Shown piece after piece: positions 55,716-64,000 of a stretch of DNA of 64,000 bases (positions are counted from its first letter, which is position 1; each line of letters opens with the position of its first letter). This stretch comes from Ophiobolus disseminans. Its lineage: Eukaryota; Ascomycota; Dothideomycetes; Pleosporales; Phaeosphaeriaceae. The notes below the pieces were generated by a model. That model saw only the letters and a list, made by a program, of their open reading frames with translations, had not been told where the DNA came from and searched no databases. Location: NCBI GenBank assembly GCA_010093685.1, contig MU006222.1:1359301-1423300 (forward strand), given 5' to 3'. The position numbers and the translations under genes were made by a program.

Positions 55716-56078
55716 GATCTTAGCTCCAGGAGGTGGCTATCGAGATGCTTGATGGGAAGTTCTAGCACTTTTGGGGAATTATGTATGGTACCCTAAACCG
55801 GCCAACAATTACGACCAAACAACATGAAGATATAAAGGTTTAAGTAAGTCGGCAGTTTCGAGGTCACACACGCCGTTCGCAGAAACTAGCTCAGTAGCTG
55901 CCCGAAGCTCATTGGCTGCAGATCAGTCACGTGAGGACGCTCCCGGCAGCTTGAGCTCGAGCTTGGTGAACCAGAACTTCAACAAAGCATTCGGCCTAAC
56001 AACATTTTGTAACAATCACAAACACTTCTTAAAAGACAGTCAAGCCCAGCAATCAAATTCTTGCATCCGGCACACACA
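55716..56078. other. Intergenic upstream of RNPS1-like gene
   Basis: 363 bases holding the 3' flank of the HET gene and the promoter of the SR gene. Confidence 0.45.
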
Positions 56079-57200
56079 ATGCCATCCCGCAGCCCGTCGC
56101 CAGCGCGGTCACCTTTGCGATCGCGTTCGCCCAGCATTTCTCGCGACCAGTCGCGCACACGATCACCAAGCCCAGCTCGTTCGGCGCATTCAAGGTCACC
56201 ACGCCGCTCAGTCTCACCTCGGTCAGCCTCGCGCTCGCCAGTGCGTGGCTCGAGATCTCCGTCGCCGAGGCGCAATGGCCGTCGCAGCTTTACACCGGAG
56301 ATGAGGTCGCGGTCGCGAGGCAGGAGTTTTACGCGTAGTGCTACGCCGAGGGATGGATCGCCTGCACCGAGGAGTGCGAAGGTAAGCAATAAACCGAACT
56401 CTTATGCGGAGGGTGTTGGGCTACTCCTGCATACCCAGCCTAGCCCAAAGGTACTAACTACACTACAGATTGTCGTAGAGGCGTTGACCAGAAACGTCAA
56501 AGAAGACCACATCCGCGAAATCTTCGGAAAATACGGCGTCGTCAAAGACCTTCGCATGCCCATGAACCCCGCTTTCAACGTTAATCGCGGAACCGCATAC
56601 ATCCTGTACGAAGAGATAGACGACGCCGAGCGCGCAATCGCAAAGATGCACGATGCGCAGTTGGACGGAGCAAAGGTGCAGGTCTCGATTGTCCTACCTA
56701 GGCGCAGATTCTCGCAGACACCACCGCCAGCGCGAAGAGGCCCACCCCCGCGCGAGCGCTTCAACGACCACTACGATAACCGCGGTGGAGGCTACGATAA
56801 CCGTGGAGGAGGACCGCCTGGTGCATACCGCCCGCCGCCAATGGCTGGAGGTCCACCGAGGTACCGCTCAAGATCACCACGTGGGGGGCTTAGGGGCGCG
56901 AGAGGTGCACGAGGCAATGACAGAGGTGGTCGCGGCGGCGGCTATGGATACCGACCACGCTCACGGTCAAGGTCGAGGAGCAGGTCACCGCGCCGCAGCC
57001 CTTCGCGGTCATACAGCAGATCTCTCTCAAGGACGCCACCACCGAGACATGGACGTGGTAGGCGCGACACACCACCCCGGAGAGGACGCGGTCGAGGAGG
57101 TGGTAGAGGCGGAGGCGGTGGTGGCAGGAGGAGCCCGAGTTACAGCTCGTATGGCAGCAGGAGTCCGCGGGACCGTAGCAGGAGTAGGGATCGTAGATGA
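56079..57200 (+). CDS. RNPS1-like SR protein with one RRM
   Basis: Two exons (56079-56381 and 56469-57200) encode 344 residues. The 87-bp intron has a TACTAAC branch site; it has no stop and is a multiple of three, so retention would insert 29 residues. Residues 1-100 are Arg/Ser dipeptides. The RRM spans about 102-175 (IVVEALTRNVKEDHIREIFGKYG, then RGTAYILYEEIDDAERAI as RNP1 region). After it come RGG boxes and a second RS tail. It resembles RNPS1, a component of exon-junction and splicing-activator complexes. Nuclear. The ATG at 56079 is the first; the longer reading starts with TTG. Converges with the CDK11 gene, with 147 bases between stops. Confidence 0.9.
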   Translation: MPSRSPSPARSPLRSRSPSISRDQSRTRSPSPARSAHSRSPRRSVSPRSASRSPVRGSRSPSPRRNGRRSFTPEMRSRSRGRSFTRSATPRDGSPAPRSAKVSNKPNSYAEGVGLLLHTQPSPKVLTTLQIVVEALTRNVKEDHIREIFGKYGVVKDLRMPMNPAFNVNRGTAYILYEEIDDAERAIAKMHDAQLDGAKVQVSIVLPRRRFSQTPPPARRGPPPRERFNDHYDNRGGGYDNRGGGPPGAYRPPPMAGGPPRYRSRSPRGGLRGARGARGNDRGGRGGGYGYRPRSRSRSRSRSPRRSPSRSYSRSLSRTPPPRHGRGRRDTPPRRGRGRGGGRGGGGGGRRSPSYSSYGSRSPRDRSRSRDRR

Positions 57201-57347
57201 AGACTGTTGTTGGGGATGTAAACGAGAGAGCTTTGGACTGTCATCGTATTAGAATCGTGTAAGATCCGAAGTAAAACAACTAGTTTTGAGGTTACAAAAC
57301 CTCGATTATTCATCGTTCGAAACCCAACCCACCACGCTTTATCTACG

Positions 57348-58712
57348 TCAAGCCATCTTCAACATAAACCCCGCCCCCCTCTCCTCCTCCTCCCTCCCCG
57401 CAAAAACACCACTGAAATCCACACTCCCCTCCACCACCCCGCCCTTCTCGCCCCTCCTCGGCGCATGCGGACTCTTCCTGCGCCTCTTCTCCTGCCCCGC
57501 CTTACTAGGGAACGTGGGAAACATCTCGCTCGGCTTGGGTTTCGGGGCTTCCTTGAAATACTCATGTTGTAGAACGTCGTTGGCGGAGGGTCTGAATTCG
57601 GGGTTGAGCGAGAGTAGGGACGAGAGTAATGTGATTCCGGAGGCGGTCAGGAAGGGGAATTTAGCGCGGTTGAAGCTTGGTGGGTTGGTGGATGGTGTGC
57701 GTGGGAGCTTTAGGCTTTTGGCATTCGGGAGGCGATAGAAACCCGGCCATGTTTTGTCGGTGGGTAAACCACATAAAGCAAATATCAGCGCCAATTGATC
57801 GACTTCGTTCTTGCCCTGCATTATCGGCTCCTTGAGAAGTAGTTCAGCGAATATACACCCCACACTCCACATATCAACCTCAACACCATACGTCGCAGCA
57901 CCGAGAAGTAGCTCCGGCGCGCGATACCACAGCGTGACGACGAGTTGCGTCAGTTGCGCCCACGGCGGGGGAATATACCGCGCCATTCCAAAGTCTGCGA
58001 GCTTGAGTTGACCGCGATTGTTGAGGAGGATGTTGGATGTTTTGAGGTCGCGGTGCATGATTGCATTATCATGCAGGAAAGATACTGCGTCTACAAGCTG
58101 CCTCAGCAGCGTCTTAACCTCACTCGCCAAAAACGGCTCCGACATATCTTCCTGCAAATTCTTAAGGTCATGCTCCACAAACTCCATCACTAAGACACAT
58201 TCAGACGGGTCGTCGCTGCCGAGGACTTCATGCAGCGCGACGATATTGGGGTGCCGCGCTTTTTGGAGGATGGCGATTTCTCGCAAGGCGGTGATGGGGA
58301 AGCCGTCGGTGGATGTGTTTTCCATTTTCACTTTTTTGAGCGCGACGATGGTGCCTGTGGAGAGATTTTGGGCGCGAGAGACGTAGCCGTAGGAGCCTTC
58401 TTCGATTTGGTTTAGAGTGGTGAAGTTGGAGGTGTGGCGGCAGGGGGACCATGTGCTGGCTGGAAATCTGAGGAGCTTTCTCTCAGTCTCCGGTTCCTTT
58501 GGGAGGGGTGCGTCGACGTTGTTGTCGTCACCGTTGCTGGATGATAGGCGGCGCCGTTTTGATGGTCGTGATGAGGCTTCTTGTGCTGCATTTGCTGCTG
58601 CTTCTGCTTCTTGCTGTTTGAGGAGTTTTTGGCGCTTCTTTTCTTCCTTTTCTTTCTTTCGCCGAAGGTCTTCTGCCTCATCTGCTTCGGTATCTGCCCA
58701 GCGCGATGCCAT
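57348..58712 (-). CDS. Cyclin-dependent kinase, CDK11/PITSLRE family
   Basis: An intronless minus-strand gene of 454 residues from the ATG at 58712. A charged, Lys/Glu-rich N-terminal coil (residues 8-60) is followed by the kinase: IEEGSYGYVSRA loop near 103, catalytic Lys near 126, the cyclin-binding helix GFPITALREIAIL near 137 (PITALRE in place of PITSLRE), HRDLKTSN near 220, LADFGMAR near 237 and RAPELLLG. All catalytic residues are present. The tail is basic and glycine-rich. CDK11 kinases act in transcription and pre-mRNA splicing; this fits its neighbour, an RNPS1-like SR protein. Divergent from the NDUFAF7/MidA gene with 282 bases between. Confidence 0.92.
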   Translation of the reverse strand: MASRWADTEADEAEDLRRKKEKEEKKRQKLLKQQEAEAAANAAQEASSRPSKRRRLSSSNGDDNNVDAPLPKEPETERKLLRFPASTWSPCRHTSNFTTLNQIEEGSYGYVSRAQNLSTGTIVALKKVKMENTSTDGFPITALREIAILQKARHPNIVALHEVLGSDDPSECVLVMEFVEHDLKNLQEDMSEPFLASEVKTLLRQLVDAVSFLHDNAIMHRDLKTSNILLNNRGQLKLADFGMARYIPPPWAQLTQLVVTLWYRAPELLLGAATYGVEVDMWSVGCIFAELLLKEPIMQGKNEVDQLALIFALCGLPTDKTWPGFYRLPNAKSLKLPRTPSTNPPSFNRAKFPFLTASGITLLSSLLSLNPEFRPSANDVLQHEYFKEAPKPKPSEMFPTFPSKAGQEKRRRKSPHAPRRGEKGGVVEGSVDFSGVFAGREEEERGAGFMLKMA

Positions 58713-58994
58713 CACTCCTACTCTTTCTCAATTTTGACTTTGATGTGCTTGAAACTCGGTGTAGATAGGACTAAGAGTTAAACTCTGAGTGGTGTTATAT
58801 CCCTGATTTTTCCTATCGATGTTTGATCTTGTTGGGAGAAACTTCCCAGGTTGGAAGGTTGATGTTTGAGTTGAGCTAGGCCACGTGGGGTGAAGCTGGG
58901 GTCCAAGCTTTGGACCCTTTAACAAGTTCCGAGCTAAACATTTTAGCGACCTTGAACGCGTCAACGTCATGGAACTTCGATAATACCTACCGAC
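58713..58994. promoter_or_regulatory. Divergent promoter between CDK11 and NDUFAF7-type genes
   Basis: 282 bases between the two ATGs. No specific sites identified. Confidence 0.45.
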
Positions 58995-60726
58995 ATGAGA
59001 GCGACTTCGCTCAGTTTACTTCGGACGGCTACGCGATGTAGCCAAACGCGGGTAGCGGCTTGTCCTCATCAATTGGCGCAATGTTCAGCTCGGTGGTCGT
59101 CGTCATTGACTTCGACTTCGTCAGGCACGGAGCGGAAATGGTCCACTCCACTAGCAAAAATGCTGGGTGAAGCTATAACGGTATGATCAGTAGAAACTAA
59201 AAGGTATGTCAGCTAATTGAAAGTAGACTACAGGCCCAATCTCAGTCGCAGCCTATATGCGACAATGTCTTACTGCCCCAGAAGGCGGATACTACACGCG
59301 GCAAACGAGCACTGGTCAAGACCAATTCGGTACCAAAGGCGATTTCGTGACGTCTCCCGAGATTAGTCAGGTCTTTGGTGAGCTGATAGGAATATGGCTA
59401 TACGCGGAGTGGCTGGCGCAAGGGAAGCAAGACAAGGTGCAGATCATCGAAGTTGGGCCAGGGAGAGGAACTTTGATGGACGACGTGTTGCGAGTATGTG
59501 GGAGGCCTAGATGTGGCATATCTAAGGGAGTGACGCTGACAAGATCAGACCATCTCAAGCTTCAAGACGTTCGCAAAGAGCATCGAAGCTGTGTACCTTA
59601 TCGAGGCGTCTCCACACCTTCAGAAGCAACAAGCAAAGCTGCTGGTCGGAACAGAGGAGCTAGAGAAGAGTGAGATTGGTTGGGCAGCGCCGCTCAAGTA
59701 TGTGCCAGGCGTCAAGATACAGTGGTGCGAGGATATACGGTTCGTTCCCAAGGGTATGATTAACGATGTTTTACCTCTACTTCAGCTACTAACAGTTAGA
59801 TAGAAGAGACATCAACCCCTTTCATTCTCGCACATGAGTTCTTTGATGCACTACCTATACATGTCTTCCAGAACGTCGCGCAATCCTCGATCCCCGCTTC
59901 GTCCACGATCATCACACCTACAGGACCCATTAAGCCTAAGCACGGAGTAACTGCCCCGAAAAATACATGGCACGAGTTGGTGGTTTCGCCAGCGTCTCCA
60001 TATGCGTCCGCAGGTACTACAGTCACAACATCCTCAGCATCTGACAAGGGTCATGAGAAGCCAGACTTTGAGCTGACTGTGTCGCAAACCCCGACACCAC
60101 ACTCGCTATACCTACCAAAGATGTCTGACCGCTACAAGAAGTTGGAAGAGACCCCAGACGCTATCATCGAAATTTCGCCCGAGTCTTTCGCATATATCTC
60201 CGACTTTGCAGTCCGGATAGGTGGTGGTAATGCTCCCTCTCCAAAAGCACGACAAAAGCCCAGCGCAGAACCAGCATCCTTCTCTAAAGCACAGCCCTCG
60301 GGCGCAGCACTTATCCTCGACTATGGTCCTGCAGACACCATTCCAGCCAACACATTCCGCGGCATACGATCCCACCAGACAGTCTCGCCATTCACAGCCC
60401 CTGGCCTCGTAGATCTTTCTGCAGATGTAGATTTCCTCGCTCTAGCTGAAACCGCACTAAATGCTTCGCCTGGTGTTGAGATCCATGGGCCAGTTGAACA
60501 AAGCTTCTTCCTTTCAACGATGGGCATCAAGGAACGTGCGGAGCGGTTACTGAAGGGCGCTAAGGATGAAGATACTAGACGAAGGCTGGAAGCAGGGTGG
60601 AAGAGGCTTGTTGACAGAGGCCCGAATGGTATGGGTAAGACGTATAAAGCCATGGCTATTGTGCCGTTCAATAAGGACTCGAAAGTGCGGAGACCTGTTG
60701 GCTTTGGTGGGGACATCATGAGCTGA
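58995..60726 (+). CDS. Mitochondrial complex I assembly methyltransferase, NDUFAF7/MidA family
   Basis: Four exons (58995-59180, 59227-59493, 59549-59753, 59804-60726; introns 46, 55 and 50 bp) encode 526 residues. The N-terminus is basic and lacks acids (a mitochondrial presequence). The family blocks are GPISVAAYMRQCL, GGYYTRQ and GDFVTSPEISQVFGELIGIW. The SAM-binding motif is IIEVGPGRGTLMDDVLR near 135. Further on come LIEASPHLQKQQ, FILAHEFFDALPIHVFQ and ALILDYGP near 360. NDUFAF7 symmetrically dimethylates an arginine of the NDUFS2 subunit early in complex I assembly. A low-complexity insert lies near residues 270-300. In the first intron the TAG acceptor at 59224-59226 is needed for frame; the CAG eight bases later breaks it. 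Confidence 0.92.
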
Positions 60727-61321
60727 TAGTGTGCTATCTGTGCTCATCAATTGACGTGTGTGTTGTTCTCGTGCATCTTATACACCACGGCATTAGTGCC
60801 ACTTGTCGCGAACACCATCACAACCTACTACACTCACCAGGCTTTCCCAGTTACGTCGAATAACATATTACCCAGTCCTTGAAGTTTGTTCGCTGACCTA
60901 TCATGTTCACTGACGGTCTATTGGATCGCTTGCTGTTCATCGGAACAACATGAAATGATGACCCCGCAAATCTCGGGCTGTTCAACTTCTCAGCCTCGAA
61001 GGCTGCTGCCTTGTTCGTCTCGCCATCAACAACCTCGCTGTACACTCTACGATCTAGGATGGCCATGCCGTCTGACCGCCCATATTCAACCTCTTTCCAA
61101 TTCTTGCCATTCTTCACAACCTATCGGAAATCAGAGACAGGCGATCTCATCACGCATCCTCCTTCTAACGCTGCTTCCGGACCCGATTCGACATACAGAT
61201 GCAAGAGATGTAGAGATGTCGATTTCTATGACCTTTCGTCGGAGTGTCTGGAAGAGTGGGGCCACAATACTGTGCATGGCATTGCTGATCTCAGATTTCA
61301 TCTCAAAGACAGATGAACGCC
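60727..61321. other. Intergenic with a possible HET-type remnant
   Basis: A plus-strand frame at 61011-61316 ends with YRCKRCRDVDFYDLS, a CxxC-x-xxDF pattern like the N-termini of HET proteins, but nothing downstream supports a HET domain. It may be a fragment. I do not call a gene. Confidence 0.3.
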
Positions 61322-64000
61322 TTACTCCATAGGAAAAGTCATGAACCCGAAAGGAGACATCCCATCAGTAGGACTCAACCAGTAAAGATGCTCAACAAAG
61401 CGCTTCGAAGCCATCAATCCCTTCTTCTCCGCAAACCGCATAGCCCGTTCACGTTGGCTTTCTGGAGGCTCCCCAACCTGTAAGTCAAGTTGGACCCCCG
61501 ACTGCATCAAGAGTGTCATGACGTCGATACGGCCCTGTTCTGTTGCGGCCTCAAAAGCGGTGCGCCCGAACTCACCCGCAGCTGGCGGATAATTCGGATT
61601 GGCTCCGTGCTCAAGCAAATATGTAACGATGCCGACGTATCCGTTCATGGCGGCTAGTTGTAAAGCAGTGCCCCCAGAGTGTGCAGGCTTCGTGTCGACC
61701 AAAGCACCGCGATCAATCAGATATCGTATAATGTCGATGTTACCCATTTCGGCAGCTCTCTGTAGAGGCGTTCGGGGAATGCCGCGTCTGCGTGTGTAAT
61801 CAATCTCGGCCCCTTCTTGCACCAGTAGCTGAACGATAGGAAGGCTTTGCATGTCGATGGCGGTTATTAGTGGAGTTGCACGAGGTATCAAATTTTTCAC
61901 GTTCTCCAACCTGGCCAACACCTCTTGTGACACGCAAGCACTAGGACTGGCACCGTGTCCAAGCAACAACTGAACCATCTCGAGATCATTCATAAGTATC
62001 GCCTCACCGAGAGGACTAAGGCCGCGGATGTTCCACGTCAGAACTTCTTCGTTTGACAGCTCAATTCCATCGACGTCCACACCTTCACACAGTAAGGCAA
62101 TAGTACCGGAGTCTCGGTACCGAACTGCTTGTTGAAGCGCCGCGGATCCATACGTATGTTTCCCTGAGCACTTTTGGCATCTTGCTGTGTCTAAAAGGTA
62201 GCGGATTGTGGGGGGTTCTGCTTTGAATTGCACTGCCCGCAATAAAGCCATTGAGTCCCTAACATCAGCTCTTTCAGCGAGCAGGAACTTGATCCATGAT
62301 AGACGATTCTGTTCAGCTGCGATGGCGAGAAGAGAAGGCACGACATGTTCGTTTCTCCACGCGTCGGTTCGGAACTTTGTGAAATAGATCGGTTGGTCAA
62401 AGTTGTCATTGTTGCTCAACAGAGATTTGCTAGACCCGAGGTAGACTAGTTCTTCTACATCTAAGCTAAGGCTGAGTAGCCACTTGAATAGCCGAAAATC
62501 GTTCGTTGCCATGGCGTGGAAAGCGACAACTCGAAAACGCGCTTGTTGCTGGTCGAGTAGATCCGTAGCTGTTCGCAGGCTGACAAAGAACTTCGGAGGG
62601 GGCGATGTCTGATACATCATGGTCTCCAGTGCATCAAAATCGTCGTACTTGCTCGCAGCTTCTAATGCGCTATGCCAGTCAGGATTCGTTTCCAATACTG
62701 CACTGATTGTTGCAATCTGACCGTGTTGCATAAGAACAACAAGCCCTTGTAGACCCATTTTGAATTCATCTTCCAATCGTTGAATGGTAGCAATGGCCAT
62801 TTGATAGTAGCCGAGCTTGACCGACTTTTCAACGATGCTTAGTCCTTGTTCTGGGCTTTTCCTTAGCAAGTCGCTCCAAAAATCGCAAATAGATGTTATA
62901 TCGTTCTCCAGGATGATTTGTTCAAGCTGTTCCTCCAGATCTATCTTGGGGACCAGATTCGCTTCTGATGCTGTCTCGGGATGCCGTGCCGGTACCGTGA
63001 CGGGATGCCGTGTCGGTGCCGTGACGTAAGATTCTGCTAGCTCCCAATGTCCGCTGGCACATGCCTGCACAACCGAATCGCCCGTAACATCTTTGCGAGC
63101 GAGGTTGTCGTCAAGATGATACCCGAGAGATTCAAAACCTTGTAAAATTATCCCAACGGCCCATACATGTCGCGCTAACAGAGCACAGCGTGCTGCCTGC
63201 AGCAATACTTGCCTGACGTGTGGGTTCCCGGGTGGTATTCTATGCATATTCTCGGAAAGAATAAAACGCAGGACTTCTTGAGCCAAACGTTCCCTATGAT
63301 CCTGGCTCTCTTGGACCCCATAATGAGTGTCGAGGTACAGATCCAACAAGCCTACTTGAAGCCATGCAGCAACCTCCGTCGCTCCAGCCTCAATAAACTG
63401 CTGGACAGAGGATAAAGGTACAGCATAAGAGTTATTCCCAAGACATTCTTGAACAGGGCTGGCTCCAGCAGCAAGAGCAATGCATATCAACTCTGTCCGC
63501 TCAATTTCCTGCTCTGGATACTGGTAACGCTCCTTTTGAATTGCCTTCAGAACATGGCCCAAGAGCTCGTCTGCCTGGGATGGAGTCGCATCTCGACACA
63601 AATGCGAGATAAGAGTTTTCGCGACCAGGAAATGACGGCTGGCCACTGAAAACTCTAGAGGACATACTAGAGTTAACTCGAAACTCGGGTAGGGCATCCT
63701 TGTCATGATCTTTTCACTAGGGTTCACGCCTAGTTCCAGCATTGCCCGGACAATGTCCGCATCTCCAGCGTTGAGTGCAGCGAAAAAAATTCTTTCTCTA
63801 AGGGCATCTAGTATCGGAGCTGCTATAGCCTGTAGACTGCGTAGCACCTCTCCTGAGGGAATTGTCTTAAATAATTCATACGCATCTGTGGAAGTCACAA
63901 TTCCAGATAGGGCAATGTCGTTGAGGAGCGATGCAGTCAGAAAGAATGGGAGCTCCATTTTTCCATTTGCGTAGGGCAGGCCTGCGAGCGTCTGACGCTT
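61322..64000 (-). CDS. Ankyrin-repeat protein (5' partial)
   Basis: The minus-strand frame stays open from the ATG at 63958 to the right edge (14 more codons, including LPYANGK), so the true start probably lies outside. At least 892 residues are visible. The N-terminal two thirds are irregular helical repeats (for example IFFAALNAGDADIVRAMLELG). Clear ankyrin repeats lie in the last third: GLSPLGEAILMNDLEMVQLL, TPLITAIDMQSLPIVQLLV, TPLQRAAEMGNIDIIRYLI, TALQLAAMNGYVGIVTYLL and TAFEAATEQGRIDVMTLLM. Large fungal ankyrin proteins often follow an N-terminal Clr5 or STAND module, which may be in the missing part. No intron was needed. Function is unknown; ankyrin arrays serve as recognition surfaces. 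Confidence 0.85.
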   Translation of the reverse strand, partial: KRQTLAGLPYANGKMELPFFLTASLLNDIALSGIVTSTDAYELFKTIPSGEVLRSLQAIAAPILDALRERIFFAALNAGDADIVRAMLELGVNPSEKIMTRMPYPSFELTLVCPLEFSVASRHFLVAKTLISHLCRDATPSQADELLGHVLKAIQKERYQYPEQEIERTELICIALAAGASPVQECLGNNSYAVPLSSVQQFIEAGATEVAAWLQVGLLDLYLDTHYGVQESQDHRERLAQEVLRFILSENMHRIPPGNPHVRQVLLQAARCALLARHVWAVGIILQGFESLGYHLDDNLARKDVTGDSVVQACASGHWELAESYVTAPTRHPVTVPARHPETASEANLVPKIDLEEQLEQIILENDITSICDFWSDLLRKSPEQGLSIVEKSVKLGYYQMAIATIQRLEDEFKMGLQGLVVLMQHGQIATISAVLETNPDWHSALEAASKYDDFDALETMMYQTSPPPKFFVSLRTATDLLDQQQARFRVVAFHAMATNDFRLFKWLLSLSLDVEELVYLGSSKSLLSNNDNFDQPIYFTKFRTDAWRNEHVVPSLLAIAAEQNRLSWIKFLLAERADVRDSMALLRAVQFKAEPPTIRYLLDTARCQKCSGKHTYGSAALQQAVRYRDSGTIALLCEGVDVDGIELSNEEVLTWNIRGLSPLGEAILMNDLEMVQLLLGHGASPSACVSQEVLARLENVKNLIPRATPLITAIDMQSLPIVQLLVQEGAEIDYTRRRGIPRTPLQRAAEMGNIDIIRYLIDRGALVDTKPAHSGGTALQLAAMNGYVGIVTYLLEHGANPNYPPAAGEFGRTAFEAATEQGRIDVMTLLMQSGVQLDLQVGEPPESQRERAMRFAEKKGLMASKRFVEHLYWLSPTDGMSPFGFMTFPME

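Noticed and set aside
56653..57252. 199-codon frame overlapping the RNPS1-like gene
   Set aside because: Alternative frame of RS/RGG repeat-coding sequence; repeats give open frames by composition.
60851..61316. Two overlapping frames between the methyltransferase and ankyrin genes
   Set aside because: Only one cysteine motif resembles a HET N-terminus; no other support on either strand.
1..64000. tRNA, rRNA or CRISPR features
   Set aside because: I looked for T-loop consensus, rRNA-like stretches and regularly spaced repeats and saw none convincing; CRISPR is not expected in a fungus.

Overview
This window comes from a filamentous ascomycete (Pezizomycotina, most likely a dothideomycete of the Pleosporales type). 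The reasons are short 41-130 bp GT-AG introns with CTAAC/CTGAC branch sites in almost every gene, several heterokaryon-incompatibility (HET) domain genes, HeLo-like and DUF7580-type fungal proteins, typical fungal housekeeping genes, and inactivated DNA transposons whose stop codons look like repeat-induced point mutation (RIP). The order is an inference; the kingdom and subphylum are well supported. I resolved exon structures by hand; in every multi-exon model except the pseudogenes the exon lengths sum to a multiple of three.

Layout. 1-4.1 kb: a kinase-HET fusion cut by the left edge. 4.9-6.9 kb: a HET gene (-). 7.7-9.4 kb: a dead hAT transposase (-). 9.6-11.2 kb: a Helo-like N-terminal domain fused to a ubiquitin-conjugating E2 whose catalytic cysteine is displaced by one residue. 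11.8-14.2 kb: an FAD-linked oxidase (-). 15.6-17.3 kb: a RIP-damaged Tc1/mariner element with 34-bp perfect terminal inverted repeats. 17.3-20.7 kb: PhzF-like isomerase and mitochondrial GatA, divergent. 23.0 kb: a 25-residue metallothionein in three small exons. 24.3-28.0 kb: Trf4-type poly(A) polymerase and PAM16 (-). 28.7-30.5 kb: Pex30-type dysferlin-domain peroxin. 30.7-31.7 kb: a short-chain dehydrogenase pseudogene. 32.5-35.0 kb: TMEM16 scramblase (-). 36.8-39.1 kb: HET gene (-). 39.5-42.1 kb: TYR1 and RPS14, divergent. 42.4-43.4 kb: metallophosphoesterase (-). 43.9-50.7 kb: HeLo-pseudokinase, C2H2-kinase-like and DUF7580-type genes. 53.1-53.7 kb: profilin (-). 54.5-55.7 kb: HET gene. 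56.1-60.7 kb: RNPS1-like SR protein, CDK11 (-) and an NDUFAF7/MidA methyltransferase. 61.3-64 kb: ankyrin-repeat protein (-), cut by the right edge.

Two gene populations are interleaved. One is conserved housekeeping (translation, import, RNA processing, cytoskeleton, tyrosine synthesis). The other is an accessory set typical of fungal self/non-self recognition and programmed cell death: four HET proteins (one fused to a kinase), one HeLo-pseudokinase that resembles vertebrate MLKL in architecture, one zinc-finger kinase with a broken DFG motif, one DUF7580 protein, one ankyrin protein, and the Helo-like/E2 fusion. The E2 fusion and the HeLo-pseudokinase are the most interesting candidates for an undescribed signalling or death system. 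Transposon relics lie beside the accessory genes in the first 20 kb.
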